DNA of 64,000 bases from Marivivens aquimaris (GCF_015220045.1 NZ_JADBGB010000001.1:1827001-1891000), one strand, 5' to 3'; counted from the stretch's first letter, positions 16,855-27,100 are shown. Numbers and translations are program-made. The notes: generated by a model not told the origin, from the letters alone.

Positions 16855-18166
16855 TCTCCCGCTCCGCGAGCAGGCCGCGCTGTTACAATCCGGTGAGGTT
16901 ACAGCAGCAGAACTGTGGTCACTGACCATGGATCGCATCAAAGCGCGCGATGGAAAACTGCGGTCCTTTGTATACCTTTCGGACGGCGAGACACCTGCCG
17001 AGGGGCCGCTTTCCGGGCTGCCAATCGCGGTCAAAGACATCATCGACGTGGCCGGAATGCCGACCCGTTGCGGCTCTCACGCGCATGACGCGACGCCCGC
17101 CGAGAAGGACGCACCTGTCGTCGCAACTCTGCGTGCACTCGGCATGGTGCCCGTCGGTAAGGTCGCGACTTATGAATACGCGCTGACCGGCCCCGCTTAC
17201 GACCAACCCAACCCGCCTGCCCGCAATCCGTGGAGCGAGGCGCACATCACGGGCGGTTCGTCCTCGGGCTCCGCGGCTGCGGTCGCGGGCGGGCTGGTTC
17301 GCGCCGCGCTGGGGACCGACACGGGTGGTTCCGTTCGTTCTCCGGCGTCCTACAGCGGCTGCGTTGGCCTGAAGCCGACCCACGGCGCGGTCTCTGATGA
17401 AGGCGTCTTCCCGCTATCGCAAAGCCTCGACGTGGTTGGCCCGTTGGCTGCGTCTGTCGACGACGCGGCGTTCGTGTACGACGCGATGACAGGGCGGGAC
17501 ATCTCTGCCGAGCTCGGCAAAGACATCAAGGGGCTGCGCATTGGCTACGCCCGCGACTGGTTCGTGAACGATCCCGCCTGCGAGCAATACGTCATCGACG
17601 CGATGGATGACGCGGCGGGGATGCTCTCGCAACTTGGAGCCGTGATCGAACTGATCACCCTGCCCGGCTATGCCCCGATGGAGGTCATGGGCTGCGTGCA
17701 GATCCAGGCCGAGGCGTGGGACAATCACAAGGCGGGCCTTGCCGAGTCTTATGACCGCTACGGCGTCGATGCGCGTCGCAACTTGCTGTCCGGTGCGATG
17801 CTGGACGATGCGACGATCAAAGCGGCTTTCGACTTTGCAGCCGACCTACGAAGGACCTTCGATGAGGCGCTCGAACCATTCGCCGCACTGCTCACGCCGA
17901 CAACCCTATCGACCGCGCCAGCCTTCGCGGATTTCGAGGACGGGCCCGTCTGGACTGCCATGCGCACCCTGCCCTTCAACATGACGGGCCATCCGGCCAT
18001 ATCTGTCCCTTGCGGCTTTGCGAACGGATTGCCGCTCGGCATGCAGCTTGTCGGTAGATATGGCGACGAAGGCATAATCTGCCGCATCGCTCACGCATTC
18101 GAGCAGGCTACAAACCACACGGCCCGCCCTGCATTGCAGGACGGGCCGCTGGAAATCACTGACTGA
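16841..18166 (+). CDS. Amidase-signature family amidohydrolase
   Basis: A 441-residue enzyme of the amidase signature family. The Ser-cisSer-Lys triad is visible: K65 in AVKDIID, S140 in GGSSSGSAAAVAGG and the nucleophile S164 in GTDTGGSVRSPA. It hydrolyses a carboxamide to acid and ammonia, or an amide of a small amine. The ATG at 16841 is preceded by AAGGTG at 7 nt. An upstream frame open to 16781 belongs to the small gene in another frame. It differs from GatA by context: there are no gatB or gatC genes here. It ends 5 nt from the convergent hisD-like gene with no terminator between. Confidence 0.88.
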   Translation: MSVLDLPLREQAALLQSGEVTAAELWSLTMDRIKARDGKLRSFVYLSDGETPAEGPLSGLPIAVKDIIDVAGMPTRCGSHAHDATPAEKDAPVVATLRALGMVPVGKVATYEYALTGPAYDQPNPPARNPWSEAHITGGSSSGSAAAVAGGLVRAALGTDTGGSVRSPASYSGCVGLKPTHGAVSDEGVFPLSQSLDVVGPLAASVDDAAFVYDAMTGRDISAELGKDIKGLRIGYARDWFVNDPACEQYVIDAMDDAAGMLSQLGAVIELITLPGYAPMEVMGCVQIQAEAWDNHKAGLAESYDRYGVDARRNLLSGAMLDDATIKAAFDFAADLRRTFDEALEPFAALLTPTTLSTAPAFADFEDGPVWTAMRTLPFNMTGHPAISVPCGFANGLPLGMQLVGRYGDEGIICRIAHAFEQATNHTARPALQDGPLEITD

Positions 18167-18171
18167 GGACA

Positions 18172-19461
18172 TCAGTCCTGCATGCGGTCCAGTCGCAGCT
18201 GGGCCGCACGGCGGTGACCTTCGAGCGTTTCGCTGGCGGACTGACGCGCTGCCGGCGGTGCAACCTGACGGACACCTTCTTCGCTGAGCCACTGGTGGGT
18301 ACAGGTCTTGATGTAAGTGCCGACCCACAGACCGCCCGTGTAGCGACCCGCGCCCATGGTCGGCAGGGTGTGGTTGGTGCCGCAGCACTTATCCGAATAG
18401 ACGACGCTCGAGTTGGTGCCGATGAACAGCGAGCCGTAGTGCTTGAGCTTCTTCGCAAATGCCTTGGCGTCGAGCGTGTGAACTTGCAGGTGCTCGGCGG
18501 CTACGATGTCGGAATAGGCGATCATGGACTCTTCGTCGGGGCAGAAGACGATCTCGCCATAGTCGCGCCATGCCTGACCAGCGGTTTCGGCGGTCGACAG
18601 AGTTTCGAGCTGCTTGTCAACTTCGACCAGAACAGCCTCGGCCAGCGCCTTGTCGGTGGTGATGAGGCCCACACGGGTGCGGGTGTCGTGCTCTGCCTGC
18701 GCCAGAAGGTCGGTCGCGATCATCTCAGCGTCGCCGGTCTCGTCGGCAAGGATGAAGATTTCCGACGGACCGGCCAGTTGATCGATGCCTACAGGGCCGA
18801 AGACCTGACGTTTGGCTTCGTTGACGAAGGCATTGCCCGGACCAACGATCTTGTCGACCGGCGGGACGCTTTCGGTGCCGAGCGCCATGGCGGCAATCGC
18901 CTGCGCACCGCCAATGCGGAAGATACGGTCAGCGCCCGACAGGTGGCAGCCTGCAATCATGGCTTCATGGGCGTTCGGCGGAAGGCAGGCGACGATCTCT
19001 TCGACGCCAGCTACCTTGGCCGGAACAATGGTCATGATCGGAGCCGACAGCAGCGGGTAACGACCGCCGGGAACGTAGCAACCGACGCGCTCCAGCGGGA
19101 TGTTGCGGTGACCGAGGTGAACGCCTGGGCGGATTTCAACTTCGAGTTCGGACAGCGTGCCGAGCTGCGCTTTGGCGAATGCGCGGACGTTTTCGATGGC
19201 GAATTCGGTGTCGGCGCGGGTCTGCGGGTCCATGCGCGACAGAGCCGCTTCGCGCTCTTCGGCGGTGACTTCGAAGACTTCAAGGTCGGCTTTGTCAAAA
19301 CGCTTGGAATAGTCGCGAACCGCAGCGTCGCCTTCTTTGGCAACACGGTCGATGACTTCGGCAACGATGGTTTCGACCGAAGAGTTGTCCGCGACAGCGT
19401 CGCGGTTCGGCGATTTGACGAATTCAATGGAGGACGGAATGGGAAGGCGCGGAGAAGTCAT
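18172..19461 (-). CDS. HisD-family dehydrogenase (copy 1), probably not histidinol
   Basis: A 429-residue zinc- and NAD-dependent dehydrogenase of the histidinol dehydrogenase family. The four metal ligands appear conserved: Gln and His in LLAQAEHD, Asp in [13 protein letters not shown] and the C-terminal His in LEGHRRAAQLR. The catalytic Glu-His pair is in AAEHLQVHT. Such enzymes oxidise a primary alcohol through the aldehyde to a carboxylate. No histidine biosynthesis gene is near, and the locus has a second divergent copy. HpsN, which oxidises dihydroxypropanesulfonate, shows that members of this family serve catabolism. It is last in the 18.2-24.0 kb operon. Confidence 0.82.
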   Translation of the reverse strand: MTSPRLPIPSSIEFVKSPNRDAVADNSSVETIVAEVIDRVAKEGDAAVRDYSKRFDKADLEVFEVTAEEREAALSRMDPQTRADTEFAIENVRAFAKAQLGTLSELEVEIRPGVHLGHRNIPLERVGCYVPGGRYPLLSAPIMTIVPAKVAGVEEIVACLPPNAHEAMIAGCHLSGADRIFRIGGAQAIAAMALGTESVPPVDKIVGPGNAFVNEAKRQVFGPVGIDQLAGPSEIFILADETGDAEMIATDLLAQAEHDTRTRVGLITTDKALAEAVLVEVDKQLETLSTAETAGQAWRDYGEIVFCPDEESMIAYSDIVAAEHLQVHTLDAKAFAKKLKHYGSLFIGTNSSVVYSDKCCGTNHTLPTMGAGRYTGGLWVGTYIKTCTHQWLSEEGVRQVAPPAARQSASETLEGHRRAAQLRLDRMQD

Positions 19462-19483
19462 GCGTTAATTCCAAATGGAGTGG

Positions 19484-20179
19484 TCAGGTACGGGCATTTT
19501 CGAAGGCCGACCATGCGGCCTCGAATGAGGAAAAATCGAAATCATCAGCCTTTGTGGCGTCGAGAACGATACGTTCGGTGGCCTGCGTCTTGTGGATCGC
19601 ATCCTCCAATTGCGGGATCAGGTCGGCGGGGATCACCACAGCACCGTGACGGTCGGCGTGGACCCAATCGTCGGGGCGGACAGTCATGCCGAACACAGTG
19701 ACGGGCGTGTCCAGTTCGGTCACGCGAACAAACGCGTGGCTCGGACCGACGCTGCCTGCGACAACCGGAAAATCGGGAGCCATATCGCCGAGGTCGCGCA
19801 TGACGCCATTGGTCAGCACACCTGCCAGGCCGAATGCCTTGTGAACGGTGGTGTTGAGTTCACCCCAGAACGCACCGACGGTATCAGCGCCGTCCTCATC
19901 CTCGATCACGACGATCGACGGATCGGTGCCTTCGGACATGTATTTGTAATAGGCCATGCGGCGTTCGCGGATCACGGCGGGGTCCTCGGTGCTGGGCACC
20001 TTGGCGGCGATCTTCGCGGTGCGCGCTTTGCCGACGACAACGCCAGTGGGATCGCTGATCTGAACGGTGCCGCGGGTAAAGTCGTTAAAACCGCGTTTGC
20101 CCTGCGCCACTTCGATGGCATTGCAGACCGTCGGCGTATCGACCGAGCGCAGCAGTTCGAGGAGTGTTGGTGTCATCAT
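19484..20179 (-). CDS. RraA-like class II pyruvate aldolase (HMG/CHA aldolase family)
   Basis: A 231-residue protein of the RraA/dimethylmenaquinone-methyltransferase-like fold. It has NGVMRDLGD, whose Arg-Asp pair binds pyruvate and the divalent metal in 4-hydroxy-4-methyl-2-oxoglutarate aldolase, and DDWVHADRHGAVVIP, the second conserved segment. True RraA regulators of RNase E lack a functional aldolase set. It probably cleaves a 4-hydroxy-2-oxo acid to pyruvate, a typical last step of a catabolic route. Its start overlaps the stop of the upstream hydrolase gene by 4 nt. Confidence 0.78.
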   Translation of the reverse strand: MMTPTLLELLRSVDTPTVCNAIEVAQGKRGFNDFTRGTVQISDPTGVVVGKARTAKIAAKVPSTEDPAVIRERRMAYYKYMSEGTDPSIVVIEDEDGADTVGAFWGELNTTVHKAFGLAGVLTNGVMRDLGDMAPDFPVVAGSVGPSHAFVRVTELDTPVTVFGMTVRPDDWVHADRHGAVVIPADLIPQLEDAIHKTQATERIVLDATKADDFDFSSFEAAWSAFENART

Positions 20180-20877
20180 ATCTCCAGCCAGTTGCGAAGC
20201 GCTGCATTGACGACTTCGGGTGTTTCGAGTGTGGGGATGTGCCCTGCCCCGTCGATGCGAACGACCGTCGCGTGGGGCATTAGGTCCGCCATCAGTTCAT
20301 GGCGCGACGGCGGGCAGAGTTTGTCTTCGGACCCGTAAAGGATCAGCGTGCGCGGCTGGTACGCCTTCAGGGCTTCCGTCTGATCGGGACGATCGCGCAG
20401 GGCCACGGATTGCTGCGCGAACACCAGCGGGCCGAGGTCGAGCGCCATGTCCATCGCGACCGAGCTGACGAGGTGACATTCCTCTACCCCGTGGTAGCGC
20501 GGGATGAAGGTGTCGGCCATCATCGCAGCCAGTTCGCGGCCCTTGGCGCGTGCGATTTGTGGTGCCCGTCCGGCTTTGACCTTATCGGTCTCAGCCAGCG
20601 GGTTCGTGTCCAGAAGCGCGAGGTGCGTGATCCGTTCCGGTGCCTGACGCAGCACTTCCATCGCGACGATGCCGCCCATGGACAGACCGGCCAGAGCAAA
20701 CGTTTCCGGCGCGTTTGCCAGAACGCTTTTCGCCATATCGGCAATAGTGCTCTGCGTCGTGAAGTCGGCCACGCTGACCGGAATGTATGCGCCGATTTCC
20801 TCGACCTGCGGGGCAAAGAGCCTCGCATCGCACATCATGCCGGGCAGCAGGACCAGAGACAGATCACGCGATCCCAT
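20176..20877 (-). CDS. Alpha/beta hydrolase
   Basis: A 233-residue alpha/beta-fold hydrolase. The nucleophile elbow is GLSMGG at about residue 86, the acid is probably the Asp in LYGSEDKLCPP, and the His is in GAGHIPTLETPE. The N-terminus LVLLPGMMCD supplies the oxyanion-hole region. No signal peptide is present, so it acts in the cytoplasm. It lies between the bicupin and the aldolase and probably hydrolyses an ester, lactone or thioester intermediate. The family is too broad to name the substrate. Confidence 0.83.
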   Translation of the reverse strand: MGSRDLSLVLLPGMMCDARLFAPQVEEIGAYIPVSVADFTTQSTIADMAKSVLANAPETFALAGLSMGGIVAMEVLRQAPERITHLALLDTNPLAETDKVKAGRAPQIARAKGRELAAMMADTFIPRYHGVEECHLVSSVAMDMALDLGPLVFAQQSVALRDRPDQTEALKAYQPRTLILYGSEDKLCPPSRHELMADLMPHATVVRIDGAGHIPTLETPEVVNAALRNWLEI

Positions 20878-21843
20878 TTACGGCTTCCAGGTCGCGCCGG
20901 CGGCGTCGTCGGTATCGCGAACGCGGTAGAGGCTTGCCTCGCCCGACATCGACGGCACCAGCGAGTAGGTCAGCGACGGCGGAACGGCGCAGGTATCACC
21001 CGGAGCCAGAACGGACTCGCCGCCTTCCCATGTCAGCTTCCAGTGACCGCGCATGACCATCAGCACGTCGTTGCGACCGCTGGTAACTTGCTCGTCGCTG
21101 GCGGACTTGTGCGAGATGAAGTCAACTTCAAAACCAGGCTTGTCCTTGAGCGCGGCGTTTTCACCGATGACCTTTGCGGGGGTCTTGTCAGCCAGCGCCA
21201 TCAGATCCCAGTAGCGCGCAACATAGCCCGGAATGACATCTGCGGTGGTCGGCTCGGGGTAGGCTTTGAGCTGCTCTTCGGTCAGCAGCGGCATCGGCTT
21301 CACGCCTTCAGGCAGGAACTGGCCCTTCTTGCTGTCGTAGAGCTTGCCGTTTTCACCCAGTACCAGGCCGTGATCCTTGGCATCTTCGATCACCTGAGGC
21401 GCCCATTGGACACCGCCGCCGGCATCGTCGCCGCCGAGGATCGCCATGATCATACCGTAGTCGGTGCCGATATTTTCGAAACCGCGGAAGATACCGGTCG
21501 GAATGTTGATGATGTCGCCTTCTTCAAGGACGACCTCGCCCGCATCACCCCAACGGCCCCAAAAGAAACGCCAGCGGCCCTTGAGCACGAAGAACACTTC
21601 GGCGGTGCGGTGCGAGTGAAGCGAGTTGCGGCACTTCGGCGGCTGACCGGCAGCACCGATGTTGAAACCGGGCGTATCCTTGATGTGGACGTGCTGGTCG
21701 GGGCTTTCGGAAACGCCGCCACCGATGATGGTGAAGTTTTCCTTCTGGTCCGAACCCGGAGTATGGGCGTCGATAAATGCGGTTTTGCAAGGCACGAGTT
21801 CGCCGTAGCGAACGATGCGGCTTTCCATTTCCTGCGGAGTCAT
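20878..21843 (-). CDS. Bicupin protein, gentisate-dioxygenase-like, with altered metal site
   Basis: A 321-residue two-cupin protein. The first cupin motif has SLHSHRTAEVFFVLKG (HxH and Glu at about residues 75-82), but in motif 2 the expected third histidine of the PxG-x2-H pattern is Arg (IPTGIFRGF). The second cupin (about 230-300) lacks an HxH motif. General architecture and length match gentisate/salicylate 1,2-dioxygenases, but the ligand change argues against a standard Fe(II) dioxygenase. It may be an isomerase, a lyase or a binding protein. It sits between SDR (24-nt gap) and the hydrolase gene in the same operon. Confidence 0.75.
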   Translation of the reverse strand: MTPQEMESRIVRYGELVPCKTAFIDAHTPGSDQKENFTIIGGGVSESPDQHVHIKDTPGFNIGAAGQPPKCRNSLHSHRTAEVFFVLKGRWRFFWGRWGDAGEVVLEEGDIINIPTGIFRGFENIGTDYGMIMAILGGDDAGGGVQWAPQVIEDAKDHGLVLGENGKLYDSKKGQFLPEGVKPMPLLTEEQLKAYPEPTTADVIPGYVARYWDLMALADKTPAKVIGENAALKDKPGFEVDFISHKSASDEQVTSGRNDVLMVMRGHWKLTWEGGESVLAPGDTCAVPPSLTYSLVPSMSGEASLYRVRDTDDAAGATWKP

Positions 21844-21867
21844 TGCGAGTCTTTCTTTGTTATGCGG

Positions 21868-22626
21868 TCAGCGAGCGGTCCAGCCGCCGTCGACCTTGAG
21901 TGAGGTTCCCGTGACCAGCGCCGATGCGGGCGTGGCGAGGAAAAGAACGGCGCCCATCATGTCCGACAGTTCGCCCACACGGCCGAGAGCGATATTCTCG
22001 GTGATCCATGCGAAACGTTCGGGATCTGCGAATGTGGCTTCGGTCAGTGGCGTGCGGATGAACGTCGGACAGACCGTGTTCATGCGAATACCCGACGGGC
22101 CGAATTCGAGCGCCATAGCCTTGGTCATGCCTTCGATGGCGTGCTTGGACGCGCAGTAGACCGCGCGATCCGGCCCGCCGACATGGCCCATCTGACTAGA
22201 GATATGAATGATCGAGCCGCCCTTTCCTGCTGCCTCCAACGCTCTGGCTGCGTTGGTCGAAAGGAAATAGGCGGCCCGCACGTTGACGTTCATCACGGCA
22301 TCATAGTCTGCCGGCGTCGTCGCGAGCGCAGGAGTGTGGCGGGCCATGCCCGCAGCGTTCACAACGACATCGAAAGGAACGTCAAAGAGTTCTGCCTGAG
22401 CGTCGAGGTCGGCGATGTCGCAGACGCGGGAGTATGCGTCCCATCCGTGTGCGCGGATCTGCGACACCGCCTCCTCGAGCGGACCTTCGCGGCGGGCGAC
22501 GCAAGTCACCTCCGCTCCAGCCTCCGCAAGCGCCACCGCACAGGCCAGACCGATGCCCGATGACGCTCCCGTCACGAGAGCGCGCTTTCCGTCCAGTCGG
22601 AACGATGGTGTTTGCGGCAAGTTCAT
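21868..22626 (-). CDS. Short-chain dehydrogenase/reductase
   Basis: A 252-residue classical SDR: cofactor motif [12 protein letters not shown] at about residue 18, NAAG, the catalytic Ser in HISSQMG, and Tyr-Lys in YCASK. An Arg (CVARREG) after the second strand suggests NADP(H), although this is not decisive. It oxidises or reduces a secondary alcohol. Its start overlaps the stop of the second HisD-like gene (ATGA). The pair resembles SDR plus HpsN-type enzymes, which together handle a diol: the SDR the secondary carbon and the HisD-like enzyme the primary carbon. Confidence 0.87.
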   Translation of the reverse strand: MNLPQTPSFRLDGKRALVTGASSGIGLACAVALAEAGAEVTCVARREGPLEEAVSQIRAHGWDAYSRVCDIADLDAQAELFDVPFDVVVNAAGMARHTPALATTPADYDAVMNVNVRAAYFLSTNAARALEAAGKGGSIIHISSQMGHVGGPDRAVYCASKHAIEGMTKAMALEFGPSGIRMNTVCPTFIRTPLTEATFADPERFAWITENIALGRVGELSDMMGAVLFLATPASALVTGTSLKVDGGWTAR

Positions 22627-23954
22627 TCGGCGGCCTCTTGCAGAACCGGAGCCGCTTCGGCGTAAGGCACGTTCACGCCGCCATAGCGACGGACACGGAC
22701 GTTGCACTGTTCAGCGTGTCCTGCGAAACCTTCGAGCATGCACAGACGCGAGCCGTAAGCGCCGATACGTGCGGCGGCCTCGTCGGTCGTGACCTTCTGG
22801 TAGCTGTGGGTTTTCAGGAACTTACCGACCCAGAGGCCACCCGTATAGCGACCAGCTTTCTTGGTCGGCAGCGTGTGGTTGGTGCCGATCACCTTGTCAC
22901 CGTTAGCAACGTTGGTGCGCGGACCGAGGAACAGCGCGCCGTAGCAGGTCATGTTTTCAAGGAACCAGTCGTCGCGGTCGGTCATGACCTGAACGTGCTC
23001 GGAGGCGATATCGTCAGCGACCTGAAGCATTTCGTCATAGCTGTCGCAGACGATGACTTCACCATAGTCTTCCCAGCTTTTGCGGGCTGTGTCGGCGGTC
23101 GGCAGAATGGCGAGCAGGCGCTCGATCTCGGCCAGCGTGTCTTCGGCCAGCGACTTGCTGTTGGTCAGCAGAACGGCGGGCGAATTGTAGCCGTGCTCTG
23201 CCTGACCCAGAAGGTCGGTCGCGCAAAGCTCCGCATCGACGGTGTCGTCCGCAATGACCATGGTTTCGGTCGGACCTGCGAAAAGGTCGATACCAACACG
23301 GCCAAACAACTGGCGCTTGGCTTCGGCGACGAATGCATTGCCCGGACCGACCAGCATGTGAACCGGCTCGATGGTTTCGGTGCCCAGCGCCATCGCGCCG
23401 ATCGCCTGAATACCGCCGAGAACGTAGATTTCATCTGCGCCGCCGAAGTACATGGCCGCGATCACGGCTGCGTTCGGCTCGCCTTTGAACGGCGGCGTGC
23501 AGGCCACGATGCGAGGCACGCCAGCAACCTTGGCCGTTGCAACCGACATGTGGGCCGAAGCGACCATCGGGAATTTACCGCCCGGGACGTAGCAGCCGAC
23601 CGACTGCACGGGGATGTTCTTGTGACCGAGGATCACGCCCGGAAGCGTTTCGACTTCGATATCGGTCATGGACGCGCGCTGCGCCTTGGCGAAGGTGACA
23701 ACCTGTTCCTGAGCGAACTTGATGTCCGCGATTTCCTGTTCGGTCAGGGTCGAGATCAGTTCGTCGATCTGCTCTTGGGACAAGCGAAAGCTCTCGGGCG
23801 TGTAGTTGTCGAACTTGGCGGCCAGTTCGCGAACGGCGGCGTCGCCGCGCTTCTCGATTTCGGCCAGCGTGTTTTCGACCGTGTTGCGGACCGCTGCGTC
23901 GTCCGACTGGCGCTCGGCCTCCGGTTTGCCCTTTTTCAGGTAGGTAATGGCCAA
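22623..23954 (-). CDS. HisD-family dehydrogenase (copy 2), probably not histidinol
   Basis: A 443-residue paralogue of the protein at 18172, clearly diverged. The metal and catalytic residues are present: LLGQAEHG (Gln, His), ASEHVQV (Glu-His), [13 protein letters not shown] (Asp) and [11 protein letters not shown] (His). It is the first gene of the six-gene minus-strand operon and lies just after the shared operator sites. A shared substrate class with copy 1 is likely, for instance two primary alcohol groups or two stereoisomers. Nothing nearby supports a role in histidine synthesis. The hisG-hisZ-hisS genes are 37 kb away. Confidence 0.82.
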   Translation of the reverse strand: MAITYLKKGKPEAERQSDDAAVRNTVENTLAEIEKRGDAAVRELAAKFDNYTPESFRLSQEQIDELISTLTEQEIADIKFAQEQVVTFAKAQRASMTDIEVETLPGVILGHKNIPVQSVGCYVPGGKFPMVASAHMSVATAKVAGVPRIVACTPPFKGEPNAAVIAAMYFGGADEIYVLGGIQAIGAMALGTETIEPVHMLVGPGNAFVAEAKRQLFGRVGIDLFAGPTETMVIADDTVDAELCATDLLGQAEHGYNSPAVLLTNSKSLAEDTLAEIERLLAILPTADTARKSWEDYGEVIVCDSYDEMLQVADDIASEHVQVMTDRDDWFLENMTCYGALFLGPRTNVANGDKVIGTNHTLPTKKAGRYTGGLWVGKFLKTHSYQKVTTDEAAARIGAYGSRLCMLEGFAGHAEQCNVRVRRYGGVNVPYAEAAPVLQEAAE

Positions 23955-23979
23955 AGCCGTCTCTCCCGTCGTCTGAATA

Positions 23980-24053
23980 TTTTGAATACGATTGCAATAG
24001 CGTTATGTGGAGAATGCGAGTCTCGCAAGTGATTTTTGCATTCGTATTCAAAA
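23980..24053. promoter_or_regulatory. Operator pair before the hisD-like operon
   Basis: Two inverted copies of a LacI-like site flank the putative promoter: TTTTGAATACGATTGCAA at 23980-23997 and TTTTGCATTCGTATTCAAAA at 24034-24053. The core TTGNATNCGNATNCAA has a central CG as in LacI-family operators. TGAATACGAATGCAAAA in the second copy (opposite strand) matches the 16.6-kb site TGAATAGGTATGCAAAA at 14 of 17 positions. Confidence 0.75.
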
Positions 24054-24070
24054 TGACCCTGAAAACGACA

Positions 24071-24103
24071 AGGCCCGCCGGAATTCGACATTCCGGCGGG
24101 CCT
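24071..24103 (-). terminator. Strong stem-loop after the secreted nuclease gene
   Basis: A 14-bp perfect stem, AGGCCCGCCGGAAT (24071-24084) and ATTCCGGCGGGCCT (24090-24103), encloses a 5-nt loop. The nuclease gene ends at 24127 on the minus strand. On that strand TTGTCGTTTTC follows the stem, while on the plus strand GTTTTT follows. It may therefore work in both directions and insulate the nuclease gene from the hisD-like promoter. Confidence 0.75.
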
Positions 24104-24126
24104 GTTTTTATGGGATTTCGGTCAGC

Positions 24127-27100
24127 CTAGAACAGGAAGGTGTCCGCAGTGCCGAAGTCCAGACCGACGATCAGCGGATCGTGGTCCGAGCTGCCGTAGA
24201 CGCCATCGTTGTAGAAGGCCGAGTCAGTGAAGGTGTCGTCGTAGCCGATGAGACCCGGCTCGTCCGCGTTGATGTGCCACTCTGTGACGCCCGTGACATG
24301 CGCCATCAGTTCGTCATCCGCGAGACCCTGATCGAGCGAACCCTGCATTCCGTCAAAGACATAGGAGTACGCCTGATCCTGACCGATGAACTCATCGACA
24401 AGGTCATTGAAGTCAGTGCCGAGCGCCTGCACCGGATCTTCCTGCGCGTAGGCGTTCATGTCGCCCATCATGATGACGTTGGTCGCGCCGGTGCCGTTGT
24501 AATCGGTGGTGATCCAGTTCCCCAGTTCAATCGCCGCATCGGTCCGCACCGCGTTCCAGTAACCCTGACCGTCGCCCTGATCCACGTTCGGATCAGCGAG
24601 CAGCGCGTCGAGTTGCTCCTGAGTGATGTCGGTGCCGCCGCTGGCGATGTGCGCCTTGGCTGCGTCGACCACATTGGCCAGCCCGCTGTCGCCTTTCGAT
24701 TTGAAGTGCGACGAAACGACGGTGAACTCTTCGCCTGTTGCATTGTCGATGAAGGTCGCAGCGGTGGACGGACGGTTGCGGTCGTAGTCGTCGAACTTGA
24801 CGCCCAGCGTGTCCGCGATCTCGCCCGCGATGGCGTAGGTCGGATCGGCAGAGCTTTCCTCATAAACGAGGTACTCGGCATGAACGAGCGTGACTTCGTC
24901 GGCGTTGTAGATGATGCCGGTCATGATGGCATCAGTACCGACGTGGGTTTCGCCTTCTGCCAGCGGGTTCACGTAGGCAAAGTTGGTGCCGCCTTCAGCA
25001 TTGATCTGACCGACCAGCGTGTCGATGGCCGAGCCCTCGCCGAAGCCGTTGTTCTCGATTTCTTGCAGTGCCAGAACTTCAGCGCCGGTGCCAAGGATGC
25101 CTTGGACGATCTTGCTCGACTGGCGTTCGAATTCCGAAGCGGTGTCCGCACCGCGCGGATCAAGTGTGCCATCAGGACCGGTGCCTGCACCCGTAACGTC
25201 GATGGTAGTGAAGTAGTTGAGCACGTTGTACGACGCGACCTGAAGCGTACCGCCAACATCCGACGGCGCATCCTCACGGGCGCCTTCGTTGGTTGCCGGA
25301 TCGAGCTCCAACGTTTCGGTGACGTTCAGACGGTAATCGCCGTAGGCGTAGTTGATGACGCCCTTCGCGCTATCCATTTCCGCGCCGAGGCGGATGGTCG
25401 AGCCGTCGTCGCCAAAGTCGTCGCCGTTATCGAGGTAACCGTTGCCATTGTCCCCTGCTCCGCCAGGCAGATAGGTGAACTGGTCGGGGTTCTGCGAGGT
25501 GGTGTTGTCTTCGAGGATCAGACGGTTGTTACCGTTGGCTTCGTTCAGTGCCTCGATCTCGGCCTGCTGGGTCTGTGCATCATAGAGCTGCGTCGGCTGC
25601 ATCTGGGTGCCTGCCGAAACCACGATCTCGCCATAACGTGCGAGGTTGTAGTTCTCGATGATTGTCAGCGCGTCTTCGGTGCCCGAGTGAACTTCGACCA
25701 ACATGCCTTCGTACTGTTCAAGCGAAAGCGCCTCAGTCGGGGTCAGATAAAGGTCGACATACTCCGGCGTCATCGCGGCCTGCTCGATCACGACAACATC
25801 ATTCGCGCGGATCTGGGTGAGGCCGAAGTACTCCTCGACTGCGCCGGTAACTTCGACAAGGTTGCCGATTTCGACAGCTTCGCCGCCGCCAGTATAGACG
25901 AAGACACCTTCCGAGGTCAGCGCATTGCCGTCCGCGTCAATGTCCTCTTCCTGCACGAAGAAACCGTTGTTGGTGATCTGGGTCACAACAGCCGACACGG
26001 TCACGGTCTGGCCGGTCATGCCAGACGCGTAACCGTCGCCCTGAATGGTCGAAATCAGCACGATCTCGTTGTCGACCGGCGGCTCTTCGGGCTCTGCGCC
26101 GGTGGCGTAACCCTTGGTTTCAGGGGCAGCCTCGGCCCAGGTGCCGTCGTCCAGGCGCTGAAGCGAATAGCCGATGGGCGTCGAGCTGTCTTCGGCAACG
26201 CCGATATCGGTCGAGGTGACCCCAAAGGCATATCCAAACCCGCCCGTCATGGTGCCTTCGTACGATAGAAATTCAATCAATTCGCCGTTTTGAGCGAGCG
26301 CAATGCCATCGGCTGCACCGGAGCCATTGTTAGTACCGTTCTGGATACCGCTTATTTCCATGACATAGTAGTCGTAGGTGCCGTCGCTCGTTTTGGTCGC
26401 ATTTGACATGACCTTAAGATCGTACGACGATCCGTTACTACCGTTATACAGCTGGACATAAAGGTTCGAGACATCTGCTCCCGCGCCGACGCGAACTTCG
26501 TAAAATTCGCCCGTATCGGTTCCGACGTTGTCGTAGTGAATTTCGTTGATACGCGGGGTCGGATCGGCCTCGACAACATCGGTGACGTTGACAGTCAGGT
26601 CCTCGCTGGACGTGCCGCCTGCTTCATCGGTCGCGGTTACGGTCAGGTTGTAGCTCGTCGGGTCGGTCTCGTAATCCGGCGCGTCAATGAACGAAATCTC
26701 ACCGTCCGCGTTGATCGAGAAGTTGGCAGCATCGTCGCCCGAAAGGCTCCAAGTGACAGTGTCGCCGTCCACATCGGTGGCCGCAGCGGTTGCCACTGCA
26801 GTCTGGTTCTCGGCGACATCAACCGACGGCGCAACAGTCACAACCGGCGCGTCGTTGGTGCCCGTGACTTCGACAGAAACGGTGGCGGTGACTTCGCTGC
26901 CATAGCCGTCAGTGACGGTGTAAACGAAGGTATCGGTGACAACCTCGCCCTCGGCCAGCGCATTCATCGCATCGCCGGTCAGGTAGGTAATCAGGCCGTT
27001 TTCAATAGTGACCGACGCGCCAAGTTGGCTGGTCGCGGCAACCGACGAGACGCTCAGCACATCACCGTCGGCGTCGAAGTCATTCACCAGCAGATCGGCA

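Noticed and set aside
19484..20179. RraA regulator of RNase E.
   Set aside because: The Arg-Asp aldolase motif (GVMRD) and operon context support an HMG/CHA-type aldolase.
18172..23954. Histidine biosynthesis role for the two HisD-like genes.
   Set aside because: Two diverged copies lie in a catabolic operon with aldolase, SDR and importer genes. No other his gene is adjacent. The hisG-hisZ-hisS genes elsewhere do not include hisD.
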